Positions 1 to 5,804 of a stretch of DNA of 6,556 nucleotides are shown here, piece after piece (position 1 is the stretch's first letter; the number at the start of each line of letters is the position of its first letter). The DNA lies in contig CAKUFB010000153.1 in NCBI GenBank assembly GCA_934647145.1, positions 1 to 6,556 on the forward strand. The letters run 5' to 3'. Origin of the DNA: an uncultured Clostridia bacterium. GTDB lineage: Bacteria > Bacillota > Clostridia > Christensenellales > Aristaeellaceae. Both the position numbers and the translations under genes were made by a program. Below the pieces are notes generated by a model. That model saw nothing but the letters and a program-made list of their open reading frames with translations, was not told the origin of the DNA and did no database searches.

Positions 1-138
1 GCGCGCGACCTGAAAAAGCTGCGCGGCGCGTACGCCCTCGCCTACGCCCAGCCGGTCGACCTGTTCTGCTGGAGCGGACATGTGGAGACGGTGGCGCTCC
101 TGTCCCGTCAAGGAGCCCTGACCTCGCCTTCAAGGTAA
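1..138 (+). CDS. rlmD: C-terminal end of 23S rRNA (uracil-C5)-methyltransferase, RlmD/TrmA family (partial)
   Basis: Reading frame 1 is open from the window edge to TAA at 136-138 and gives 45 residues of a gene that begins outside the window. It starts ARDLKKL and contains QPVDLF and then SGHVETVALLSR. These match the conserved end of the TrmA/RlmD family: the ARDL segment after the catalytic-cysteine region, then a QPVDMFP-like and an HVE-VALL-like motif. The family transfers a methyl group from S-adenosylmethionine to C5 of a uridine in 23S rRNA (U1939 and, in Firmicutes, often also U747) through a covalent cysteine intermediate. The catalytic residues and the TRAM and SAM-binding domains lie outside the window, so RlmD, RlmCD and a paralogue cannot be told apart. 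A short unconserved tail of about nine residues follows the last motif. The gene is followed by an intrinsic terminator. Confidence 0.78.
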   Translation, partial: ARDLKKLRGAYALAYAQPVDLFCWSGHVETVALLSRQGALTSPSR

Positions 139-151
139 TCATACCGCTAAA

Positions 152-178
152 AGCCCCGCGCCACGCCGGGCTTTTTTT
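152..178 (+). terminator. Intrinsic terminator shared by convergent genes
   Basis: A hairpin is formed by AGCCC (152-156) with GGGCT (168-172), a C/C mismatch (157/167), then GCG (158-160) with CGC (164-166) around a CCA loop. It is followed directly by seven Ts (172-178). It lies 13 bp after the methyltransferase stop. Read on the - strand, the same stem lies about 48 bp after the histidine kinase stop and is followed by four Ts, so it may also end that operon, more weakly. Confidence 0.85.
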
Positions 179-220
179 GTGTTTTCGGGCCTCCTGCGCC
201 CGTTTTCCGCTTTCCATCCC

Positions 221-1453
221 TTACGCGCTCAGGACGACGCGAAAGGTCGTGCCGCTTTCCGGGCTGCTGACGGCGGTGATTTCCCCGCCCAGCTTCTCCA
301 CCATTTCCCTGGTGATGGCAAGGCCCAGTCCGAAGCTGCCCGATTCATTCCTGCGGCTCCTGTCGCTGCGATAGAACCGGTCGAACACATGCGGCAGATC
401 CGCCTCCGAAATGGTACTGCCGAAGTTTCGGACGGTGAGAGTGACCTTCCGCTTTTCCCTCGCGAGCGTCAGCTGTACCCGCCCGCCCTTCGGCTCATAT
501 TTCAGCGCGTTTTCCAGCAGGCTGCTGACAATCCGCTGAAGATAGTCCGTATTTCCGCGCACGACGCACGGCTCGGAAAGCGCCGTTTCCAGCGACACCT
601 GCTTCTCATACGCGACGGATTCCATTTCCAGCGCCGCCTTCAGGGCGACGCCCGAAAGGTCGACCGGCTCCGAGGCGGGCGCCGTATCCGTCCGCTCCAC
701 ATCGGCCAGGGTGAGCATCTGCGTGATGAGCCGCTGCATCCGCCTGGCGGCGTCCTGCGTGCTGTCCAGCCAGCGGCGAACGCTGCCCACCGTGGCCTCC
801 GGATTTTCCATCAGAATCGAGCTGTTGGCGAGAATCACGGACAGGGGCGTTTTCAGGTCGTGGGAAGCGTCCGCCACGAACTGCTTTTCACGCCGCATGG
901 CCTCCTCCAGCGGCCTGGCGGCCAGAGCGGAGAGCCTGACGCTGACGGCGAGAAACAGCAGCATGGCGAGCAGCCAGATGAGCGCCAGCACGAGGACGAG
1001 ACGAAGCACGGAATGCGTGATATAGTCCGTGGAGGCGAGGGCGATCCTGCAGGGCGCGTTTCCGCTGCGGTAAAAAACGACATGCCCCTGACGCAGCACG
1101 CCGAACTCGTCCTCCTGCGCGGCGACGCTCTCCAGAATGGACTGAAGCTCCTCCTCCGGATACGGATTGTCGGGCGAAAGCACCGCATACGACCCGTCCT
1201 CCGGGAAATAAAACACGGTCACAATATTCTTTTTCTGCTCCGGCTCTTTCCCGTCCGCCTTTTCCTGATGCGGCTTCCCCTTCTGCGGCAGAGAGAAGCC
1301 CCGCAGGGGGGCCACGACCTGCTCCATGGTCACGCGCAGGCCGCTGCAGTAATCGTTCGTCATATAGACGGCCACGGCGACCGTCATCACGGTCAGGATG
1401 ATTCCGATCAGCAGCATATTGAACTGCACAAAGCGCCTTCTGTACGGACTCAT
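221..1453 (-). CDS. Sensor histidine kinase of an OmpR-type two-component system
   Basis: A 410-residue membrane histidine kinase. Visible parts are a first membrane helix at about 9-31, an extracytoplasmic region at about 32-148 with a charged K/E/Q-rich stretch at about 57-75, and a second membrane helix at about 149-172. The HisKA dimerisation domain follows with the phospho-accepting H198 in SHDLKTPL, and then an HATPase domain with N-box LLENALKY (N315), FDRFYRSD (357-364) and G2 box SFGLGLAI (373-380). The usual DxGxG of the G1 box is replaced by RNFGSTI (342-348), a variant common in Firmicutes kinases of this class. It should autophosphorylate on H198 and pass the phosphate to the regulator encoded just upstream. 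Its start overlaps the regulator stop by 4 bp (ATGA), with GGAGG 7 bp before the ATG. The signal it senses is not evident: the outer region shows no domain I recognise. Confidence 0.93.
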   Translation of the reverse strand: MSPYRRRFVQFNMLLIGIILTVMTVAVAVYMTNDYCSGLRVTMEQVVAPLRGFSLPQKGKPHQEKADGKEPEQKKNIVTVFYFPEDGSYAVLSPDNPYPEEELQSILESVAAQEDEFGVLRQGHVVFYRSGNAPCRIALASTDYITHSVLRLVLVLALIWLLAMLLFLAVSVRLSALAARPLEEAMRREKQFVADASHDLKTPLSVILANSSILMENPEATVGSVRRWLDSTQDAARRMQRLITQMLTLADVERTDTAPASEPVDLSGVALKAALEMESVAYEKQVSLETALSEPCVVRGNTDYLQRIVSSLLENALKYEPKGGRVQLTLAREKRKVTLTVRNFGSTISEADLPHVFDRFYRSDRSRRNESGSFGLGLAITREMVEKLGGEITAVSSPESGTTFRVVLSA

Positions 1454-2124
1454 GGCGCGACCTCCAATCGATAGCCGATCTTCTGCAGGTTTTTGATGGT
1501 GACCCTGGAGCCCAGAAACCTCAGCTTTTTTCGCAGGAAGGAGACATAGGCCTCTACATTGTTGTCCGTCGCCTCGGAGTCCAGTCCCCAGGCGCGGGTA
1601 ATCAGCAGATCCTTGGAAAAGGTTCTCTGCGGGTCGGACAGCAGCAGGCGCGCGATCTGAAATTCCTTGGGGCTGAGCTGCACGTCCCGGCTGCCGCAGC
1701 GCAGCGCGACGGCGTTCAGATCCAGCGTCAGATCCTCGTACTTGATCTCGTTGAGCACCATTTCGCCCTTCCTGCGCGTCATGGCGCCGACCCTGGCCAG
1801 CAGCTCCTCCGGATCAAAGGGCTTGGTGAGATAGTCGTCCGCGCCGGCGTTCAGTCCCGCCACCTTGTCGGGAACCGTCGTTCTGGCCGTGAGCATCAGC
1901 ACGGGGGTCTGAATCCGCTCGCTTCGCATCTGCCGCAGCACGCTCAGCCCGTCCAGCCGGGGCAGCATGACGTCCAGCAGAATCAGCTGATAGGAGCCCG
2001 CGCGGATGTAGTCCAGCGCGGACTGTCCGTCCGCCACCCAATCCGCCGTGTGGCCCGCCTTGCGCAGAATATGCTCCACCGCCTCCGCCAAAGCGGCTTC
2101 GTCCTCGACAATGAGTATGTTCAA
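1450..2124 (-). CDS. OmpR/PhoB-family response regulator
   Basis: A 224-residue response regulator. The receiver domain (about 1-115) has the acidic pair E7/D8, phospho-acceptor D51 in LLDVMLP, T79 in MLTAR and K101 in LTKPFDP. The C-terminal winged-helix DNA-binding domain (about 125-223) shows the typical LSPKEFQIARLLL, an EAYVSFLRKKL recognition helix and an IGYRLE hairpin. Length and order are normal for the family. The start is a TTG (2122-2124), chosen because AAGGAGGGG lies 6 bp upstream and the protein then begins MNILIVEDE, exactly where receivers of this family begin. It is the first gene of the kinase operon and diverges from the VTC-domain operon. Tandem repeats in the shared promoter region suggest that it regulates both operons (inference). 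Confidence 0.95.
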   Translation of the reverse strand: MNILIVEDEAALAEAVEHILRKAGHTADWVADGQSALDYIRAGSYQLILLDVMLPRLDGLSVLRQMRSERIQTPVLMLTARTTVPDKVAGLNAGADDYLTKPFDPEELLARVGAMTRRKGEMVLNEIKYEDLTLDLNAVALRCGSRDVQLSPKEFQIARLLLSDPQRTFSKDLLITRAWGLDSEATDNNVEAYVSFLRKKLRFLGSRVTIKNLQKIGYRLEVAP

Positions 2125-2130
2125 GCGAAT

Positions 2131-2139
2131 CCCCTCCTT
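2131..2139 (-). promoter_or_regulatory. Ribosome binding site that sets the TTG start of the response regulator
   Basis: On the - strand AAGGAGGGG sits 6 bp before TTG at 2122-2124. No ATG or GTG in the same frame lies at a suitable distance, so this strong site decides the start. Confidence 0.85.
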
Positions 2140-2153
2140 GTTTCTATCATACC

Positions 2154-2185
2154 ATTGTACACGAAATTCTGAAAGCGTTCTGAAA
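2154..2185 (-). promoter_or_regulatory. Promoter and tandem operator of the two-component operon
   Basis: On the - strand two perfect TTTCAGAA units (2185-2178 and 2174-2167) are spaced 11 bp apart. Seven bases after the second comes the -10 hexamer TACAAT (2159-2154). No good -35 hexamer exists at 16-18 bp. Direct repeats with one helical turn of spacing, replacing the -35, are typical of OmpR-family activators. Transcription would start near 2147 and give a leader of about 23 nt. An alternative -10, TATGAT at 2151-2146, is possible but also has no -35. That the co-encoded regulator binds here is inference. Confidence 0.68.
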
Positions 2186-2200
2186 AAAATTCCGTCTCGA

Positions 2201-2232
2201 TTTCAGCGCTTTTTCAGAACGGTGTGGATAAT
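2201..2232 (+). promoter_or_regulatory. Promoter and tandem operator of the VTC/DUF4956/DUF4353 operon
   Basis: TTTCAGCG (2201-2208) and TTTCAGAA (2212-2219) are spaced 11 bp apart. Seven bases later comes GATAAT (2227-2232) as -10, again without a usable -35. This is the same geometry as the opposite promoter, in mirror image. Transcription would start near 2239, leaving about 25 nt before the ATG at 2264. The operon is therefore probably switched on by the neighbouring regulator (inference). Confidence 0.65.
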
Positions 2233-2250
2233 TAGAACCATCAACCCGAC

Positions 2251-2256
2251 AGGAGG
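2251..2256 (+). promoter_or_regulatory. Ribosome binding site that sets the VTC-domain gene start
   Basis: AGGAGG lies 7 bp before ATG 2264-2266. The same frame is open back to 2048, but that part overlaps the regulator gene on the other strand and the promoter region, so the internal ATG is the real start. Confidence 0.88.
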
Positions 2257-2263
2257 AAGCCAA

Positions 2264-2989
2264 ATGGACAGCTATCAGGCCGTATTCAAGCGAAAGGAAA
2301 TCAAGTACCTGCTCACCGGGCGGCAGCTTTCCTCGCTGACGCCCATCCTGGAATCTCATATGCTGCCGGACGCCTTCGCGCACAGCAGCATTTTGAATCT
2401 GTACTACGACACCCCCGACTTTCGAATGATCCGCCGCTCGCTGGAGGGGCCGAAGTACAAGGAAAAGCTCCGGCTGAGGAGCTATGGCGTTCCAGAAAGC
2501 GGCTCTCTGGTGTTCCCCGAAATCAAGAAGAAGGCCCGGGGAATCGTCTACAAGCGCCGGGTCGGCATGTCCTGCGAGGACGCGATGGCGTATCTGTCCC
2601 GCCGCGCCGACGGGGGAGACGGCCAGATCTTCCGGGAGATGGACTGGCTGCTGGCCTCCTATCCGGACATCGCGCCCCGGGTGTTCCTCAGCTATGAGCG
2701 GGATTCCTGGAAGGGCGCGGAGGATTCGTCCCTGCGCCTGACGCTGGATCGGGAAATCCTCTGGCGCGCCCGCGACCTGGATCTGCGCCGGGGCGCGTGG
2801 GGCGAGCCGCTGCTTTTGCCCGGCCAGACGCTGATGGAGGTGAAGATCTCGGACGCCGCCCCGCTGTGGCTGACGCAGGCGCTTTCGGAAAACGGAATCT
2901 TCCCGGCGTCCTTTTCCAAGTACGGCAGAGCCTACCGGGCGCTCTGCGAAGAGAAGCTGTTTGACAGGGAGATGAGACGATATGCCTGA
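2264..2989 (+). CDS. VTC-domain protein (polyphosphate polymerase-like, triphosphate-tunnel fold)
   Basis: A 241-residue protein of the VTC family, the catalytic domain of yeast Vtc4, which makes polyphosphate from ATP inside a beta-barrel tunnel. Charged tunnel motifs appear in the expected order: RKEIKYLL (10-17), YYDTPDF (47-53), KLRLRSYG (68-75), PEIKKK (85-90), YKRR (96-99), SYERDSW (143-149), LRLTLDRE (157-164), LMEVKIS (190-196) and FSKYGRAY (217-224). All the basic tunnel positions and E192, a likely metal ligand, are present, so the enzyme looks intact. No SPX domain, signal peptide or membrane helix is seen, so it should be cytoplasmic. Its end overlaps the DUF4956 gene by 8 bp, implying translational coupling. 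Bacterial stand-alone VTC proteins are annotated as polyphosphate polymerases, but their true product is mostly untested. The family call is sure, the activity less so. Confidence 0.88.
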   Translation: MDSYQAVFKRKEIKYLLTGRQLSSLTPILESHMLPDAFAHSSILNLYYDTPDFRMIRRSLEGPKYKEKLRLRSYGVPESGSLVFPEIKKKARGIVYKRRVGMSCEDAMAYLSRRADGGDGQIFREMDWLLASYPDIAPRVFLSYERDSWKGAEDSSLRLTLDREILWRARDLDLRRGAWGEPLLLPGQTLMEVKISDAAPLWLTQALSENGIFPASFSKYGRAYRALCEEKLFDREMRRYA

Positions 2990-3656
2990 CGGAATTTTTG
3001 CCTCGATCTACGCGTCCTCCGTGACGGTTCCCGCGTTTCTGCTGTCCTGCCTGGTTTCGCTGGGACTGGGCTTCGGCGTCGCGCTGGTTTACCGGAAAGT
3101 CAGCGACGAAGCCGGCACCATGACCTCCGCGCTGACCGTGCTGCCCTTTCTGGTGCAGCTCGTCATTTCGCTGGTCAACGGCAATCTGGGCGCGGGCGTG
3201 GCGGTGGCGGGCGCCTTCAGCCTGGTGCGTTTCCGCTCCGCGCCCGGCTCGGCCCGGGACATCATGGCGATCTTTCTCGCCATGACCGTGGGTCTGTGCT
3301 GCGCGATGGGCTATTGCGTGCTGGCCGTGCTGGCCGCGGCGGTCACCTGCGGCGTTTTCCTGCTGCAGCGGAGGCCCGGCTACAGCCCCTGCGAGCGGGA
3401 CATTCGCGTAACCGTTCCGGAGAACCTGGACTATACGACGCTCTTTTCCGACCTGTTCACCGAGTACGCCTCATCCTTCCGGCTGCTGCGCGTCAAGACC
3501 GTGAACATGGGCAGTCTGTACAGCCTGCACTACCGGGTCAGGCTGAAGGACGTTGGCCGGGAAAAGGAGCTGCTGGACGCCATGCGGTGCCGCAATGGAA
3601 ACCTGGAAATTTCCTGCGGCCTGCCCGCAAATGACAGGAGGGAGGAATCCTTATGA
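2982..3656 (+). CDS. DUF4956 integral membrane protein
   Basis: A 224-residue protein of the DUF4956 family, recognised by its hallmark VNGNLGAGVAVAGAFS (65-80) followed by LVRFRSAPGSARDI (81-94). Hydrophobic segments lie at about 15-37, 51-65, 69-81, 94-109 and 110-128. They are followed by a soluble, probably cytoplasmic domain (about 135-215) of alternating strands and helices. A membrane core with a conserved arginine loop and a small ACT-like tail recalls MgtC/SapB proteins, but that comparison is my inference. The function is unknown. In many Firmicutes and actinobacteria the family sits beside VTC-domain genes, as here, so the two probably work together. The start overlaps the VTC gene by 8 bp, with AGGGAG 10 bp upstream. 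The stop overlaps the next ATG in ATGA (3653-3656). Confidence 0.88.
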   Translation: MPDGIFASIYASSVTVPAFLLSCLVSLGLGFGVALVYRKVSDEAGTMTSALTVLPFLVQLVISLVNGNLGAGVAVAGAFSLVRFRSAPGSARDIMAIFLAMTVGLCCAMGYCVLAVLAAAVTCGVFLLQRRPGYSPCERDIRVTVPENLDYTTLFSDLFTEYASSFRLLRVKTVNMGSLYSLHYRVRLKDVGREKELLDAMRCRNGNLEISCGLPANDRREESL

Positions 3657-5194
3657 AAAAGATCTGTATCGCGCTTGTACTGCTGCTGACACTTTGCCTG
3701 GCGACGGGCTGCCTTCGCGCCTTCGCGGAAACCGAATCGACCGGCGGCGAAACGGACATTCAGTTTACCGACGGCGGAATCACCGCGTCCGCGTCAGACG
3801 GCCTCAAGATCGACGGAACCGGCCTGACCATCACCGGGGCGGGTACCTACGTGCTCTCCGGAAGCTGCGCCGACGGCAGCGTAAAGGTGAAAAAGGGCGT
3901 GACCGGCGTCCGTCTGGTGCTCAGCGGGCTGAGTCTCACCTCCCAGAGCACAGCGCCCATCGTCTGCGGCAAGGGCACGGAGGTCGTCATTGAAGCGGCC
4001 ACCGGGACGGAAAACACGCTGGCCGACGCCGAGAGCAACGCCGACGAAACCAACAATACCGACGCGGAAAACGCGGTCGTCAAGTGCAAGGACGGCTCTC
4101 AAGTCGTGCTCTGCGGCGCGGGAACCCTGAACATCCAGGCGAACGCCAAAAACGGCCTCAAATCCGGCGCATCCACCGAGGAAGACGGCGAGGCATCCCT
4201 CACCATCCGCGACCTGACGCTGCGCATCGACGCGCCCGTAAACGACGCGGTGAACGCCGCGGCCAGCCTGAATGTGGAAAGCGGCCGGCTCACCCTCTCC
4301 GCCGGGGACGACGCGCTGCACTGCGACTACGCGCTGAACATCGGCGCGGACGGCACGCAGGGGCCTGAAGTCACGATCACGGCCTGCAACGAGGGCCTGG
4401 AGGGCGCGGAGGTCAACGTCCGCTCGGGCAGCGTCAGCATTCTGTCCTCCGACGACTGCATCAACGCCGCCAATGCGGAGCTGTCCGGCTATGACTTCGC
4501 GCTGAACATCTCCGGCGGCACGATCGTCGCCTGCACCAGCGGCGGGGACGGCTTCGACTCCAACGGCGATTTGACCATATCGGGCGGCAGCGTGACGGTC
4601 TGGTCGGCCAGCGCCGCCGACAACCAGCCGCTGGACGCGGACGGAACCGTCACCATCTCCGGCGGCACGGTGCTGGCGGCGGGCGGCAGCAGCGGCATGG
4701 GCATGCGCCTGCAGGCGACTCAGCCCTGCGTGCTCTTTGGCGGCAGCGGCGTCTCCGGCATGCCCGGCCAGTTTACCCGAGGCGGCTTCTCCGGCAGTCA
4801 GGGCGCGCTGCTGACGGAGGGAAGCGCCTTTACCCTCACCGCAGGCAGCGCCGTACTGTGCGCGGCCGACGCGAAGTATAACGCCTCCTTCCTGCTCTTC
4901 TCCTGCGCCGAGCTTTCAGACAGCGAAGAATGCGTCCTTTCCTCCGGTGAAAGCCAGACGACCGGCACGGTTCAGACGGGCGACGTTTCCACCGGTATGG
5001 GCGGCATGGGCGGCAGGGGCTTTCCCGGCGGCCAGCGCCCCGGCGGCGAACGTTCCGACGGCCAGCGCCCGGACAACGCGCCGTCCTCCGGCTTTAACGG
5101 CCAGATGCCGGGCAATCCGCCTCAGCGCGGCGCAGGCGAGGACGAAGACACGTCCGCGAACCAGGACGTTCAGAAATCCACGGAGCGGACGTGA
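3653..5194 (+). CDS. Exported DUF4353 (carbohydrate-binding domain-containing) beta-strand-repeat protein
   Basis: A 513-residue exported protein. The first 25 residues form a signal peptide: MKK, then a hydrophobic core. Two cleavage modes are possible: a lipobox-like LATGC (C20), which would give a lipoprotein, or AFA before E26, which would give a free secreted form. The body (about 30-350) is made of short beta-strand repeats such as LNISGGTIVA, GDLTISGGSVTV and GTVTISGGTVLA separated by DGFDSNG-like turns. This resembles a beta-helix and matches the DUF4353 family labelled carbohydrate-binding. Residues about 450-490 are a flexible Gly/Pro/Arg-rich tail with repeated GQRP or GQMP motifs. 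No catalytic motif, LPXTG anchor or C-terminal membrane helix is seen. AGGAGGGAGG (3636-3645) precedes the ATG by 7 bp, and the start overlaps the DUF4956 stop by 4 bp. It is the last gene of the operon. The ligand is unknown. Confidence 0.87.
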   Translation: MKKICIALVLLLTLCLATGCLRAFAETESTGGETDIQFTDGGITASASDGLKIDGTGLTITGAGTYVLSGSCADGSVKVKKGVTGVRLVLSGLSLTSQSTAPIVCGKGTEVVIEAATGTENTLADAESNADETNNTDAENAVVKCKDGSQVVLCGAGTLNIQANAKNGLKSGASTEEDGEASLTIRDLTLRIDAPVNDAVNAAASLNVESGRLTLSAGDDALHCDYALNIGADGTQGPEVTITACNEGLEGAEVNVRSGSVSILSSDDCINAANAELSGYDFALNISGGTIVACTSGGDGFDSNGDLTISGGSVTVWSASAADNQPLDADGTVTISGGTVLAAGGSSGMGMRLQATQPCVLFGGSGVSGMPGQFTRGGFSGSQGALLTEGSAFTLTAGSAVLCAADAKYNASFLLFSCAELSDSEECVLSSGESQTTGTVQTGDVSTGMGGMGGRGFPGGQRPGGERSDGQRPDNAPSSGFNGQMPGNPPQRGAGEDEDTSANQDVQKSTERT

Positions 5195-5291
5195 GCCGCC
5201 CGCACCGCCGCCGGGCTGTGCCCGGTTCCGGTTGCTGCCGCCGGGCAGGCTGAGCCTGCACCCGCCTGCTGCCGGTCGGCAGTGCCGACTG

Positions 5292-5374
5292 CCACCTGCT
5301 GTCGCCGGACAGAACACGAAACCAGCCGCCATAAACTGGAGCGGCTGGTTTCTCCGGTTTTCCGGAATTCTCCG
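5292..5374. repeat. Direct repeat, 83-bp hairpin module, copy 1
   Basis: This segment recurs at 5481-5563, 189 bp further on, with only two differences (5302 T/C and 5348 G/A). It contains a 12-bp perfect stem, 5318-5329 with 5341-5352, around an 11-nt loop. Just after the repeat's right end a second dyad is completed: TTTTCCGGA (5358-5366) with TCCGGAAAA (5371-5379). Confidence 0.92.
5318..5361 (+). terminator. Probable intrinsic terminator of the VTC operon
   Basis: GAAACCAGCCGC (5318-5329) pairs with GCGGCTGGTTTC (5341-5352), a 12-bp stem. The 3' side leads into TTTCTCC and then TTTT at 5358-5361. The T tract is interrupted, so termination may be only moderate. It lies 123 bp after the DUF4353 stop, and a near-identical stem follows at 5507-5541. 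Confidence 0.5.
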
Positions 5375-5480
5375 GAAAACTCCTGTCGGCATTGCCTCTT
5401 CGGGCAGGCAGTGCCTGCACCCACTTGCTGCCGGTCGGCAGTGCCGACAGCCACTTGCTGCCGGCAGGCTGAGCCTGCAC

Positions 5481-5563
5481 CCACCTGCTGCCGCCGGACA
5501 GAACACGAAACCAGCCGCCATAAACTGGAGCGGCTGATTTCTCCGGTTTTCCGGAATTCTCCG
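5481..5563. repeat. Direct repeat, 83-bp hairpin module, copy 2
   Basis: It matches copy 1 at 81 of 83 positions. The change at 5537 (A instead of G) breaks one pair of the stem formed by 5507-5518 and 5530-5541. The second dyad of copy 1 is lost because the sequence diverges after 5563. Copy 2 could be a second terminator or a passive duplicate. Confidence 0.92.
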
Positions 5564-5588
5564 TGGATTGACGGTCGGCGCTGCCGAC

Positions 5589-5769
5589 TTGGCCAGAACA
5601 AACTGCACAGCATGGGCACGGGACGTTTTTCGCTCCCGGAAATCTTTCAGATTTCAGCAAACGCTGGTGGGGGTGGCAGTGGCGGGGAAACGCCTCGCCG
5701 CGCTTCCTCCCATTCGCCCGAATGCCCGCAAAAATTACGTAAACGGGCGGAAAATCCCTAAAATAGGTA
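5589..5769. other. Non-coding spacer upstream of the tRNA promoter
   Basis: No convincing gene is seen: open frames here have no ribosome binding site and run through the repeats or tRNAs. Small features are a GCCCG/CGGGC dyad (5724-5728 with 5744-5748) enclosing the 8-bp palindrome TTACGTAA (5735-5742), and an A/T-rich patch at about 5751-5769 just before the -35 that could act as an UP element. Confidence 0.5.
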
Positions 5770-5798
5770 TTGACAGACGCGCCGTCCGCTGTTATAAT
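5770..5798 (+). promoter_or_regulatory. Perfect consensus housekeeping-sigma promoter of the tRNA cluster
   Basis: TTGACA (5770-5775), a 17-bp spacer and TATAAT (5793-5798) match the sigma-70/sigma-A consensus at every position. Transcription would start near 5805, about 40 bp before the first tRNA. The bases after the -10 (AATTCATG) are not the GC-rich discriminator of classic stringently controlled promoters. Confidence 0.93.
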
Positions 5799-5804
5799 AA
5801 TTCA

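Larger units (their letters stand above)
5211..5588. repeat. Array of short perfect dyads, 30-bp period in part, with two larger hairpin modules
   Basis: Seven 15-bp dyads with 6-bp arms and 3-nt loops start at 5211 (CCGGGC/GCCCGG), 5245, 5404 and 5464 (GCAGGC/GCCTGC), and 5275, 5434 and 5574 (GTCGGC/GCCGAC). Loops are TGT, TGA, AGT, AGT, TGA, AGT and GCT in that order. The pairs 5245/5275 and 5404/5434/5464 are exactly 30 bp apart, separated by a conserved 15-bp linker close to ACCCACCTGCTGCCG. A decayed copy (GTCGGC then GCCTCT) is at 5385-5399. Arms change between units while pairing is kept. Two 83-bp hairpin modules, listed separately, interrupt the array. It lies between the DUF4353 gene and the tRNA promoter and resembles REP/BIME-type intergenic repeats in style. 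I do not recognise it as a named family. Confidence 0.85.

Noticed and set aside
179..1474. A 431-codon open frame on the + strand
   Set aside because: It lies antisense to the histidine kinase and part of the regulator, whose protein sequences are clearly conserved. Its product has no recognisable domain and is rich in Arg/His/Gln, as expected from GC-rich antisense frames.
2176..2221. 12-bp inverted repeat (CGTTCTGAAAAA and TTTTTCAGAACG) as a terminator or hairpin element
   Set aside because: No transcript is expected to cross it and its symmetry is better explained by the two opposed tandem operators it contains.
2048..2263. 72-residue N-terminal extension of the VTC-domain protein
   Set aside because: It overlaps the regulator gene and both promoters and shows no conserved sequence. 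The ATG at 2264 has AGGAGG 7 bp upstream and starts at the expected family position.
5211..5588. CRISPR array
   Set aside because: The repeating part is a 15-bp dyad with conserved 15-bp linkers. There are no unique spacers, no 24-40 bp constant repeat and no cas genes.
4916..5608. A 230-codon open frame on the - strand, and overlapping frames through 5094-5761
   Set aside because: The apparent protein repeats are only translations of the DNA hairpin array. The frames run antisense to the DUF4353 end and lack ribosome binding sites.
5645..5657. TTTCAG twice upstream of the tRNA promoter as another regulator site
   Set aside because: The spacing is 7 bp, not 11, and there is no -10 at the right distance.
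5663..5670. GCTGGTGG, identical to the E. coli Chi site
   Set aside because: Chi differs between phyla, and a single 8-mer in a GC-rich clostridial sequence has no significance.
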